6,624 nucleotides of DNA from Lutispora sp. (GCA_030834765.1 JAUQXG010000204.1:1-6624); one strand, 5' to 3'. Shown: positions 1-5,506, counted from the first letter of the stretch. The notes: generated by a model from the letters alone, not told the origin. Numbers and translations are program-made.

Positions 1-236
1 ATGACATGCGCGAAATAGGTGCCCTCTTCTAATCTTAATGCAAAGCCTCCAACAAATCCTTTTGTACATTTATGCTGCATCAATCCAGGTAACGATTGCA
101 GTAATTTCTCATTAAAACCTGCAACGTCTTTTGTTGGTGTATCAAAGTATTCTTCTAAATCAATCTCTATTCTTATCACTGGAAGATGGGCATATATGTT
201 TCTGCCTTCATAAGCATAGCAGCTTGTTATAATCAC
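1..236 (-). CDS. cphA: Cyanophycin synthetase, N-terminal fragment (cut by window edge)
   Basis: CphA polymerises cyanophycin in the cytoplasm, adding Asp to the backbone and Arg to the side chain at the cost of ATP. Only the first 78 residues are visible; the gene continues past base 1, so the ATP-grasp and Mur-ligase-like domains are outside the window. The visible part reads GRNIYAHLPVIRIEIDLEEY (11-30), then FDTPTK, a block GLMQHKCTKGFVGGF (51-65) and EEGTYFAHV at the edge. This matches the conserved CphA N-terminal domain (typically LDLEE...P...L..H.C..G..GGF...EGT...H). The start is GTG at 236-234. It overlaps the cphB stop as GTGA, and a GGGAGG site lies inside the cphB 3' end, so translation is probably coupled. 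The frame is open to the edge. The family call is firm; whether the whole enzyme is intact cannot be seen. Confidence 0.93.
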   Translation of the reverse strand, partial: MIITSCYAYEGRNIYAHLPVIRIEIDLEEYFDTPTKDVAGFNEKLLQSLPGLMQHKCTKGFVGGFALRLEEGTYFAHV

Positions 237-1078
237 TTTTTATCCTCCCTTGTAATTGTTTCATCTATTAGTATTGCCACTTTTTCTTTTAAATTAAACC
301 CATATCCTTCCGGAAGTATATGGATTTTTACATTTGTTATAGCCAAAGGGTCATCAGGATGCTGTTCTGATACATTTGTAAAAAGAATATCTCTGCCGTC
401 TACCATTGTAGCTACGCCTGATCCTATGACTCTGAATTTATCTCCATTTTCTACAACGATAGCTGTATCTTCATCAATACCAATCCCTAAAACAATAGGA
501 TTTTGTGCTACCGCTGTTAAAAGTCTTCCTAATCGTCCTCTCTGATTGAAATGCTGGTCAATAATAGCTCCATTTAGCAGTCCCATCCCTGGAGCCATTT
601 TTAATGTACATTTTCTTGGAGCTTCATCATCTTCTCCTTCAACCACCATTATTTGACTCATCATGGAGGCGCCAGCACTAGTTCCTGCAACTACTTTCCC
701 TTTTCTGTATGCCTCCATGATTATTTCATGGACTTTTGTATTGCCTAGTATGCTTGATATCCTAAGTTGATCGCCTCCAACAAAAAATATACAATCAGAT
801 TTTGATAAAGGTTCCAAGGCCAATTCATCATTGGCATCTTCTCTTCGATTAATATTTATAACATGTATTTTATCTGCACCTAAATTGGCGAAAAGTTTTT
901 TATATTCATTTCCTACTTCAACAGGATAATTTGTCGCAGTTGTAATAATTGATATCTCCGATGATTTTCCTCCTGAAAGTCTAAACACGTCCTTTAATAT
1001 TTTTTTATCTGTAGTTTTGTCTTCTGCACCGCCGATTATAACCAGAGTTCCAATTTCGATCTCACTTAAAGCACTCAC
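233..1078 (-). CDS. cphB: Cyanophycinase
   Basis: Cytoplasmic serine-type exopeptidase of family S51 that releases beta-Asp-Arg dipeptides from cyanophycin. The 281-residue length is normal for the family. Motifs in order: IIGGAEDK (14-21), the FFVGGDQLRI block (98-107), the nucleophile elbow AGTSAGA with Ser134, DQHFNQRGRLGRL (174-186) with His176, and GIGIDEDTA (198-206) with Glu203. Ser134, His176 and Glu203 fit the known catalytic Ser/His/Glu set of CphB. No signal peptide is seen, as expected for the intracellular form. The start is GTG at 1078-1076, with AGGAGG at 1085-1090 six bases upstream. It is the first gene of a cphB-cphA operon and its stop overlaps the cphA start by four bases. 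A terminator-like hairpin sits about 50 bases upstream of its ribosome binding site. Making and degrading enzymes in one operon implies controlled turnover of a nitrogen/carbon store. In Clostridium perfringens, cyanophycin has been linked to spore assembly. Confidence 0.97.
   Translation of the reverse strand: MSALSEIEIGTLVIIGGAEDKTTDKKILKDVFRLSGGKSSEISIITTATNYPVEVGNEYKKLFANLGADKIHVININRREDANDELALEPLSKSDCIFFVGGDQLRISSILGNTKVHEIIMEAYRKGKVVAGTSAGASMMSQIMVVEGEDDEAPRKCTLKMAPGMGLLNGAIIDQHFNQRGRLGRLLTAVAQNPIVLGIGIDEDTAIVVENGDKFRVIGSGVATMVDGRDILFTNVSEQHPDDPLAITNVKIHILPEGYGFNLKEKVAILIDETITREDKK
244..250 (-). promoter_or_regulatory. Ribosome binding site of cphA inside cphB
   Basis: On the minus strand AGGGAGG lies 7 bases before the GTG start of cphA and within the last codons of cphB. 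It supports the GTG as the true start and makes translational coupling with cphB likely. Confidence 0.7.
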
Positions 1079-1137
1079 GATTAGCCTCCTTATTGATTTT
1101 CTAGTTTTAGTGTTTTTCTAAAATATACATAATATAC

Positions 1138-1184
1138 AAAAAATAATAAACAAAGCATCCAATTCATGGTTACTTTGTTTATTA
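1138..1184 (-). terminator. Hairpin plus T-run in the cphB leader (terminator or attenuator)
   Basis: A perfect 12-base inverted repeat, TAATAAACAAAG (1144-1155) and CTTTGTTTATTA (1173-1184), encloses a 17-base loop containing a further CCA/TGG pairing. Read on the minus strand the stem runs straight into six T (1143-1138), the layout of an intrinsic terminator; on the plus strand no T-run follows. It lies between the PRC-barrel gene and cphB, after another terminator. It is either a back-up terminator for the upstream operon or an attenuator in the cphB transcript, depending on where the cphB promoter lies. I could not identify that promoter with confidence. Confidence 0.65.
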
Positions 1185-1268
1185 CTTCTTATATTTATAC
1201 ATTGTTTGGAATATTTTCTTGAATATTTTGAGAAATTGCTTATACTTTTCAAGCATTAAATCATTTAT
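1185..1268. other. AT-rich spacer between two hairpins, no gene seen
   Basis: This stretch holds a 9-base direct repeat GAATATTTT at 1209-1217 and 1221-1229 (12 bases apart) and a small inverted repeat TGCTT/AAGCA at 1237-1241 and 1251-1255. On the minus strand a TTGAAA occurs in this area, but no good -10 box follows at 16-18 bases. It could hold the cphB promoter or a leader structure. No open reading frame with a ribosome binding site is present. Confidence 0.3.
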
Positions 1269-1321
1269 AATATGGTAAAAACAAGATAAATTTTTCATTT
1301 CATCTTGTTTTTTATCATATT
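1269..1321 (-). terminator. Intrinsic terminator of the actin-like/PRC-barrel operon, bidirectional
   Basis: A long inverted repeat starts right after the stop codon of the PRC-barrel gene. The arm at 1269-1287 (core ACAAGAT) pairs with 1302-1321 (core ATCTTGT), about 19 base pairs with one G-T wobble and one bulge around a 14-base loop. The inner stem is flanked by A-runs on the left and T-runs on the right, so a U-tract follows the stem in either reading direction. It ends the minus-strand operon and would also stop plus-strand transcription coming from the cph side. Confidence 0.8.
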
Positions 1322-2023
1322 TTATTCTTCTGCACTCATTATCAAATTAACAATTAGATTATTATCCAAAGCTTCTTTTATCATTACGATATCAATGATA
1401 TGACCTTCATCATAGTGATTGCTATTGATACACAATTCTTCTGCAAGCTTCTTTCCAAGCAAATATGTATATTTGCTATCTATATCAAGCTCTTGATGTA
1501 TCGCATTGCTTTCAGGTTCCTTTTTTACATCTGGGTGAATCTTTGGCTCTAAATAGTCTATTGCTTTCGGTTCTTTCTCATCCTCAGTCAGCTGCTTATT
1601 AACATTTTCGCTGGTAAGTTTTTCATCGACAATAATTACGGTACCAATATTTATGACTTCAAAGATATCAACTTCTCTATCTTCAATGTAAAACTTAGTA
1701 ATGTTCATTTGTGAATCAATTTCAATGCCTGATAGCTTACCTAATAACTTTCCACTGGAATTATATATATCAGACAAAGAACTCATATATTTGTAATTAT
1801 TACTTGGTGAAGTTATCATGAAAGAACAATTTTTGATAATTACAGCATCAGATCCAAACCTAACTTCATTAAAATTAATGGTAAAGGTGATATTTGAGCT
1901 CTTACTAAAGGCTGAAACAACCTGAAATCCATCTATTATAACGCCATTTAAGAAACCCACAACTTCAGCTTGATCAAGGGAAATAATTGGTTGATTTATT
2001 AAATTTAGCTTCAAAGCACTCAC
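1322..2023 (-). CDS. PRC-barrel-like domain protein, partner of the actin-like ATPase
   Basis: 233 residues, no signal peptide or membrane segment. The clearest module is at about 82-134: SLSDIYNSSGKLLGKL, then GIEID and ITKFYIEDRE, which is the PRC-barrel pattern (a G-x-x-hydrophobic-G turn followed by beta strands). Residues about 11-66 (QPIISLDQAEVVGFLNGVII onward) look like a diverged first copy. After a charged, Glu/Lys/Pro-rich linker (about 137-183) comes a C-terminal module YLLGKKLAEEL (187-197) to NNLIVNLIM, of the kind found at the end of clostridial PRC-barrel proteins. PRC-barrels usually act as small adaptor or binding domains. The GTG start at 2023-2021 shares its G with the TAG stop of the upstream actin-like gene, so the two are probably translationally coupled. 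The AGAAGGG site is only 2 bases from that GTG; a TTG at 2011-2009, about 11 bases from the same site, is an alternative start. An adaptor linking the filament to cargo is inference. Confidence 0.75.
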   Translation of the reverse strand: MSALKLNLINQPIISLDQAEVVGFLNGVIIDGFQVVSAFSKSSNITFTINFNEVRFGSDAVIIKNCSFMITSPSNNYKYMSSLSDIYNSSGKLLGKLSGIEIDSQMNITKFYIEDREVDIFEVINIGTVIIVDEKLTSENVNKQLTEDEKEPKAIDYLEPKIHPDVKKEPESNAIHQELDIDSKYTYLLGKKLAEELCINSNHYDEGHIIDIVMIKEALDNNLIVNLIMSAEE

Positions 2024-3162
2024 TACCCTTCTCTATTCACTCTTATATCTTTATACATTCTATAGTACATGCTGCCGATGACATTATCATATTCACCAAT
2101 GCTGCTCTTGGTGCAATTAAAGTCTTTGTCCAAGTACTTATTAACAAAGTCGAATACAATCTTTCCACCACCGCCAGTGAAAATGACATTATCACAATTT
2201 CCTAAGAATTTTATCTTAGAAAACTCTCTTATATCTTTATTGATCTCATATGCAAATACATCAAAAACATTATCAACAATACCACTTATATCGATATCTT
2301 CACCTTTTTTTGCCTTTAGAATACAATTGTTAAATCTTATAATATTATCAATTTCATATGTATGAGGCTTCCTATCCATTTTATCTCTATAATTATTATA
2401 TGTTATGATAGAGATCTTTTCATAGCAATCAAACATGCCTTTCTCATATGTGTTGACTCCCACAACTCTCATTCCATCGAATGCAGCTACATTTGTCTGT
2501 CCAGATCCTATATCCCATAAAATTGTTTTGATATCCTTCTGATATTCTGCCTTTACATATCCTTCTTCATTTATAGCATATTTATAGAAAGCGGATATGC
2601 CTTCTGGGCAAAGAAAGATTTTTTCAACATCGAACACAATCTCTTCTATTATCTCTGAGGTTCTAAAAATGTTGTAGAATATTATTTTAAAATTACCTTT
2701 AAAGTTTTCCAAGTATTTTGCCGCAGACTGCTCTTTGCTTCTAGAATATTCAATAAGTGGCTGATTTATTGTCAAATCTACTTTTTGATAATTTTTGTTC
2801 TGCTTAAGAAAGTTATACGCTATTCCGCTAATAATAGAGAACATAATGACTTCATCTGCAGCTTTTTCCTGATATCTATTTCTATCTCTAATTAAGAGGC
2901 CCTTATTCTCTGCCGATTTTCCAACTAAGTTTTTACCAATAGATTGACCATCTTTTACAATCTCAACCAATAAGCTATTGATTTCTATTTTAGGCATACC
3001 CTCATTAAAGCTATCATAAGCAAAATCAAAATCAAGGCCGTAATTTAAATCCATTTCTGGCTCTGAAACAACTGTTGGAAAGTCAAAAGGCTTTCTGGTA
3101 TCTTCCATTATTTTAGTTAATCTATTACCTCCATCAGCATAAATTCTAACTCTAGCTTCCAT
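2023..3162 (-). CDS. ParM/Alp-type actin-like ATPase
   Basis: A 379-residue protein of the actin/Hsp70 ATPase fold, closest in pattern to ParM/StbA and Alp plasmid-segregation actins, which polymerise into filaments with ATP. Phosphate-1 motif: YADGGNRLTK (8-17; Asp10, Asn13). Phosphate-2 motif: WDIGSGQTN (216-224; Asp217). Adenosine motif: VIFTGGGG (326-333). Connect-2-like segment: IGEYDNVIGSMYYRMY (355-370). The region 105-150, including QPLIEYSRSKEQSA, fits the variable domain Ib. The ATG start is at 3162-3160 with GGGGGAGG at 3170-3177, seven bases upstream. Promoter candidate: TTGACA (3271-3266) with TAAATT 16 bases downstream. It is first in an operon with the PRC-barrel gene (one-base overlap) and diverges from a ParA-like ATPase gene. 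No par-type DNA-binding adaptor (ParR-like) or replication gene is in view, and the neighbours look chromosomal, so plasmid partitioning is not an obvious role. The fold is confident; the biological role is unknown. Confidence 0.86.
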   Translation of the reverse strand: MEARVRIYADGGNRLTKIMEDTRKPFDFPTVVSEPEMDLNYGLDFDFAYDSFNEGMPKIEINSLLVEIVKDGQSIGKNLVGKSAENKGLLIRDRNRYQEKAADEVIMFSIISGIAYNFLKQNKNYQKVDLTINQPLIEYSRSKEQSAAKYLENFKGNFKIIFYNIFRTSEIIEEIVFDVEKIFLCPEGISAFYKYAINEEGYVKAEYQKDIKTILWDIGSGQTNVAAFDGMRVVGVNTYEKGMFDCYEKISIITYNNYRDKMDRKPHTYEIDNIIRFNNCILKAKKGEDIDISGIVDNVFDVFAYEINKDIREFSKIKFLGNCDNVIFTGGGGKIVFDFVNKYLDKDFNCTKSSIGEYDNVIGSMYYRMYKDIRVNREG

Positions 3163-3242
3163 AGTTAGACCTCCCCCTTTTAATTATTAAAAATTCATCA
3201 TATTAATAAAATAAATCAAAACTACTAAGTATTATATAGGAC

Positions 3243-3302
3243 TAATTTATCATTTTTCTATAATATGTCAAGTTTTTTCATAAAAATGTATAATTTATCA
3301 TT
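3243..3302. repeat. 12-base direct repeat TAATTTATCATT, two copies, in the divergent control region
   Basis: Exact copies lie at 3243-3254 and 3291-3302, 48 bases apart start to start. The left copy covers the -10 candidate of the minus-strand promoter and the right copy abuts the -35 candidate of the plus-strand promoter. This suits a shared operator or a small centromere-like iteron set, but with two AT-rich copies chance cannot be excluded. Confidence 0.4.
3244..3271 (-). promoter_or_regulatory. Promoter candidate of the actin-like operon
   Basis: On the minus strand a perfect -35 TTGACA (3271-3266) is followed after 16 bases by TAAATT (3249-3244, four of six -10 bases). The resulting leader is about 75 bases. 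A second -10-like TATAAT is at 3236-3231 but has no matching -35 at the right distance. Confidence 0.4.
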
Positions 3303-3329
3303 GTAAATATAAAAAATATGTGATATTTT
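3301..3329 (+). promoter_or_regulatory. Promoter candidate of the ParA-like ATPase gene
   Basis: TTGTAA (3301-3306) and TATTTT (3324-3329) are separated by exactly 17 bases, a fair sigma-A-type match. Transcription would begin near 3336, giving a leader of about 40 bases that contains the palindrome at 3346-3358. Confidence 0.45.
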
Positions 3330-3345
3330 CTACATATATGCTTAT

Positions 3346-3358
3346 CTATGTCACATAG
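3346..3358. promoter_or_regulatory. Palindrome CTATGTCACATAG before the ParA-like gene
   Basis: A perfect 6+1+6 palindrome lies between the promoter candidate and the ribosome binding site at 3365-3370. It may be a repressor operator, or in RNA a 5-base-pair stem with a three-base loop next to the ribosome binding site. Both readings are inference. Confidence 0.35.
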
Positions 3359-3364
3359 GCAGTT

Positions 3365-3370
3365 AGGAGG
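3365..3370 (+). promoter_or_regulatory. Ribosome binding site that fixes the ParA-like gene start
   Basis: AGGAGG lies seven bases before ATG at 3378. An in-frame ATG at 3348 has no ribosome binding site and lies inside the palindrome, so the start at 3378 is preferred and the protein is 423 residues long. Confidence 0.85.
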
Positions 3371-3377
3371 GTTTATA

Positions 3378-4649
3378 ATGAATTGTAGTCAAAATGGACT
3401 TCTATCGAAAGATAGAGGTATTATAACGATTGGTACTAACCCTGCTTATATTAAAAATAGTATCTATAGGAGCTTCTCTTCTAAGGAAACAAATATATTT
3501 TGCTTTGACAATGCAAATGCTCATATTAAAATAAAATTTTTTTATAGCTATGAAATATATATTGATGAAAATTTTCAACAAGGCCTGAAGATTATAATCG
3601 ATGTATTGAATACACTTATACCTTTGGATTGTAATATAAATGTAAAAGTCCTTCATGAAGCATCTCTTCGTGAGCCAATAAACGAAAACTTAAATCATCT
3701 TCTTAGAAGGCTTCAAAAGCATAATTTTATTACACTGGAAAGCTGTGGAATTAAAAATATTTCCATTTCCTATGCACCAGCCAAACCTTTAAATAATATT
3801 TGTTTTTTTGTGAGTCCTTGCGATACAGGAAAATCTTCCATAGTAGCTGCTACTGTCAAAAAATTTATAGCAAATAATAAGAGAGTAGCAATTATTGATT
3901 TATCAAAGCATCATAAATTGAGTAATTATTTTACTAGTTATGCATCCATAAATCCTGATTCATTAAAGCAATTTGATTATAATTCAATATCTAATACGAA
4001 CCTTTTCAGTCTTTACAATTATTCTTTTTCAAATGACTACAAGGCTTCAAATATAATAATTCTATGCGATTTTATTACTCGTTTAAGTGACTTATTTGAT
4101 TATGTAATGATAGCTTCTGATGAAAAGGCAGTAGCAAAAATAACAAATGTATTCAAATTAGCCAGCAAGATATTTCTTATATTGAATCAAGATACAACAA
4201 AAATATCAAAAATAAAGTGCATGGTGCTAAAACTGATGCTAAATGGTATTAAAACAAAAAAAGTAATTTCATTGATACATAATAAAACAGAAAAAGTTAA
4301 ATCAGATACCCGATATATTGAAGAGAATGCCTTGTTTGTGAACTTTCCGAAAAGAAAACTGATATCTACAATTGATATACATTGTAATACCATCGAGATA
4401 CCTTATACTAAAGGGCTAAGCAATATAAGCAAACTGGGAAATAAATCTTCTTATTTAAGATATCTCAAATCAATAGAAAAGATTTATTTATATATAAGCG
4501 ATATACCATATGTTGAAGAGGATGAAAAAGACTTGTTCTTATTAGCAAAAGAAAAAATAGAATCTATTGACCTAAAATCAGTTTTCAAGAGATCAATAAG
4601 AAATTTAAACATTTTCTTTAAAAATAAATTTAATATCAAATCTCACTAG
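3378..4649 (+). CDS. MinD/ParA/CpaE-like P-loop protein with degenerate Walker A
   Basis: 423 residues, no signal peptide or membrane helix. Residues 1-140 match nothing I recognise. A ParA/MinD-like core starts at about 139: NNICFFVSPCDTGKSS (139-154) aligns with the family's strand 1 and deviant Walker A (KGGVGKTT), keeping GKSS but with Pro, Cys, Asp and Thr where Lys, Gly, Gly and Val are usual. Next come RVAIIDLSKHHKLSNYF (169-185, Asp174; compare LLIDLDPQ), the switch-II-like strand LFDYVMIASDE (239-249), and ASKIFLILNQD (262-272) followed by KKVISLIHNK (294-303; compare LVLN). This order fits MinD/ParA/CpaE ATPases. The P-loop still satisfies a loose GK[ST] rule but lacks the signature lysine, so sandwich dimerisation may be altered. 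The tail (about 395-423) is basic and Phe-rich and could bind membrane or nucleic acid (inference). It diverges from the actin-like operon and is followed by a strong terminator, so it is monocistronic. Tad/Flp pilus ATPase (CpaE) is an alternative, but no pilus genes are near. Confidence 0.62.
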   Translation: MNCSQNGLLSKDRGIITIGTNPAYIKNSIYRSFSSKETNIFCFDNANAHIKIKFFYSYEIYIDENFQQGLKIIIDVLNTLIPLDCNINVKVLHEASLREPINENLNHLLRRLQKHNFITLESCGIKNISISYAPAKPLNNICFFVSPCDTGKSSIVAATVKKFIANNKRVAIIDLSKHHKLSNYFTSYASINPDSLKQFDYNSISNTNLFSLYNYSFSNDYKASNIIILCDFITRLSDLFDYVMIASDEKAVAKITNVFKLASKIFLILNQDTTKISKIKCMVLKLMLNGIKTKKVISLIHNKTEKVKSDTRYIEENALFVNFPKRKLISTIDIHCNTIEIPYTKGLSNISKLGNKSSYLRYLKSIEKIYLYISDIPYVEEDEKDLFLLAKEKIESIDLKSVFKRSIRNLNIFFKNKFNIKSH

Positions 4650-4672
4650 ACTCTTAATCAAATAATATTTAT

Positions 4673-4698
4673 AAAAAGGCAGCTTTGCTGCTTTTTTT
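4673..4698 (+). terminator. Intrinsic terminator of the ParA-like gene
   Basis: The stem AAAAAGGCAGC (4673-4683) pairs with GCTGCTTTTTT (4687-4697) around a TTT loop, with one G-T wobble, and leads directly into a T-run. The A-rich left arm means it could also work on the minus strand. It separates the ParA-like gene from the superoxide dismutase gene. Confidence 0.9.
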
Positions 4699-4772
4699 AT
4701 ATTCTAAAGTTAAAAAGAATTGATTTCCCTTTTGTATTTATAATACATTAAATTATATGGACAAATATTGTA

Positions 4773-4793
4773 TTTATAAGAATATTTTATAAA
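4773..4793. promoter_or_regulatory. Inverted repeat TTTATAA-N7-TTATAAA upstream of sod
   Basis: Perfect 7-base arms are separated by 7 bases, ending 19 bases before a TATAAT at 4813-4818. It occupies the place where a -35 box or an operator would be expected. It loosely recalls AT-rich PerR/Fur-type sites but is not a clear match to either, and AT-rich palindromes arise easily here. Confidence 0.3.
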
Positions 4794-4812
4794 TTGATCT
4801 CATATTATCACT

Positions 4813-4818
4813 TATAAT
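4813..4818 (+). promoter_or_regulatory. Likely -10 box of the superoxide dismutase gene
   Basis: A perfect TATAAT would give a leader of about 30 bases before the GTG start. No good -35 hexamer lies 16-18 bases upstream, which may mean activator dependence or that the other TATAAT, at 4739-4744, is used instead. Confidence 0.35.
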
Positions 4819-4854
4819 AACGAAATCAAGTATTCAAAATAGGAGGTTATTTAA

Positions 4855-5445
4855 GTGGTAAGTCAAATAGAAGCGGTGGACTTTAAATATGTAAATGTAG
4901 AAGCAGTATCGCAAAAGCAATATGATGTTCATTTAGAATTGTACAAGGGCTATGTAAAAAAGATAAATGAGATATGGAATAAGTTAGCTGATACCGCTAT
5001 AGAAAAGGATGCCAATGCGACTTATAGTTTATACCGCGGATTAAAAAAGGGTGAAACCTATGCTCTTGATGGAGTAATTCTTCACGAATTGTATTTTTCC
5101 AATCTAGGTGGAAAAATGAATGTTCCGTCAGGACCTATCATCAATGAAATAGACAAATATTATGGCTCCTATGAAAAATGGAAAAATGATTTTATTGCTT
5201 GTGGTATGGCAGCAAGAGGTTGGGCGGTGCTGGCTTATGATCAAAGGAGCAGAAGCTTCCATAATTTTTTATGTGATCAGCATGATCAAGGTGGCATATG
5301 GAATGCATTTCCTCTTATTATTATGGACGTATATGAACATGCTTATTATATTGACTACCCAAATAAAAAAGAGGAATATATAAAAAAGTTTTTAGATGAT
5401 ATGAACTGGGAAGTAATAAATAAAAGATTTAATGTATTAAAATAA
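4855..5445 (+). CDS. Superoxide dismutase, Fe/Mn family
   Basis: Cytoplasmic enzyme (no signal peptide) converting superoxide to oxygen and hydrogen peroxide; 196 residues, normal for the family. The four metal ligands are assigned to His26 (DVHLELYKGYV), His77 (DGVILHELYF), Asp158 and His162 (MDVYEHAYYIDYPN). The gateway Tyr is Tyr33, and RGWAVLAYD (121-129) matches the family's GW.WL.YD block. Gly73, four residues before His77, takes the place of the FeSOD Gln, while a Gln is present near 142-145 (DQHDQGG). This is the arrangement of Mn-type or cambialistic enzymes, but metal cannot be assigned safely. His26 to Tyr33 is seven residues, one shorter than in E. coli SodA/SodB, and WNNL is replaced by FSNL, marking a divergent subfamily. 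The start is GTG with AGGAGG at 4841-4846, eight bases upstream. The gene is monocistronic between two terminators. Its role is protection during air exposure of an anaerobe (inference). Confidence 0.95.
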   Translation: MVSQIEAVDFKYVNVEAVSQKQYDVHLELYKGYVKKINEIWNKLADTAIEKDANATYSLYRGLKKGETYALDGVILHELYFSNLGGKMNVPSGPIINEIDKYYGSYEKWKNDFIACGMAARGWAVLAYDQRSRSFHNFLCDQHDQGGIWNAFPLIIMDVYEHAYYIDYPNKKEEYIKKFLDDMNWEVINKRFNVLK

Positions 5446-5475
5446 AAGATGCAATCAAAACCTGATTGCATCTTT
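5445..5475. terminator. Convergent terminator shared by sod and the LTA synthase-like gene
   Basis: A perfect 13-base-pair stem AAAGATGCAATCA (5445-5457) / TGATTGCATCTTT (5463-5475) has a 5-base loop and begins at the last base of the sod stop codon. On the plus strand a modest T-rich tail follows (5473-5482). On the minus strand the tail is T-rich (TTTTATTTTAAT). It therefore serves both convergent genes. Confidence 0.85.
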
Positions 5476-5506
5476 ATACTTTATTACATTAATCACTAAA
5501 TTTATT

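Noticed and set aside
19..545. Plus-strand open frames at 19-213 and 186-545
   Set aside because: They lie antisense to cphA and cphB, lack ribosome binding sites and match no family.
1067..2023. Identical start GTGAGTGCTTT (MSAL) of cphB and the PRC-barrel gene, considered as a duplicated element
   Set aside because: Identity stops after eleven bases and the proteins are unrelated beyond it, so chance is the simpler explanation.
1987..2365. Plus-strand open frames over the PRC-barrel/actin-like junction
   Set aside because: They are antisense to two supported genes, and their low-complexity composition reflects the AT-rich complement.
3348..3377. Upstream in-frame ATG that would add ten residues to the ParA-like protein
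   Set aside because: It has no ribosome binding site in front and lies inside the palindrome, whereas the ATG at 3378 has AGGAGG at ideal distance.
3402..3656. Minus-strand open frame inside the ParA-like gene
   Set aside because: It is antisense and Ile/Tyr-rich, with no ribosome binding site; the plus-strand gene explains this stretch.
4924..4956. Possible loss of the first metal-binding His in the superoxide dismutase
   Set aside because: Counting back eight residues from Tyr33 gives Val25, but His26 is adjacent and I recall seven-residue spacing in related SODs; a one-residue register difference is more likely than a lost ligand.
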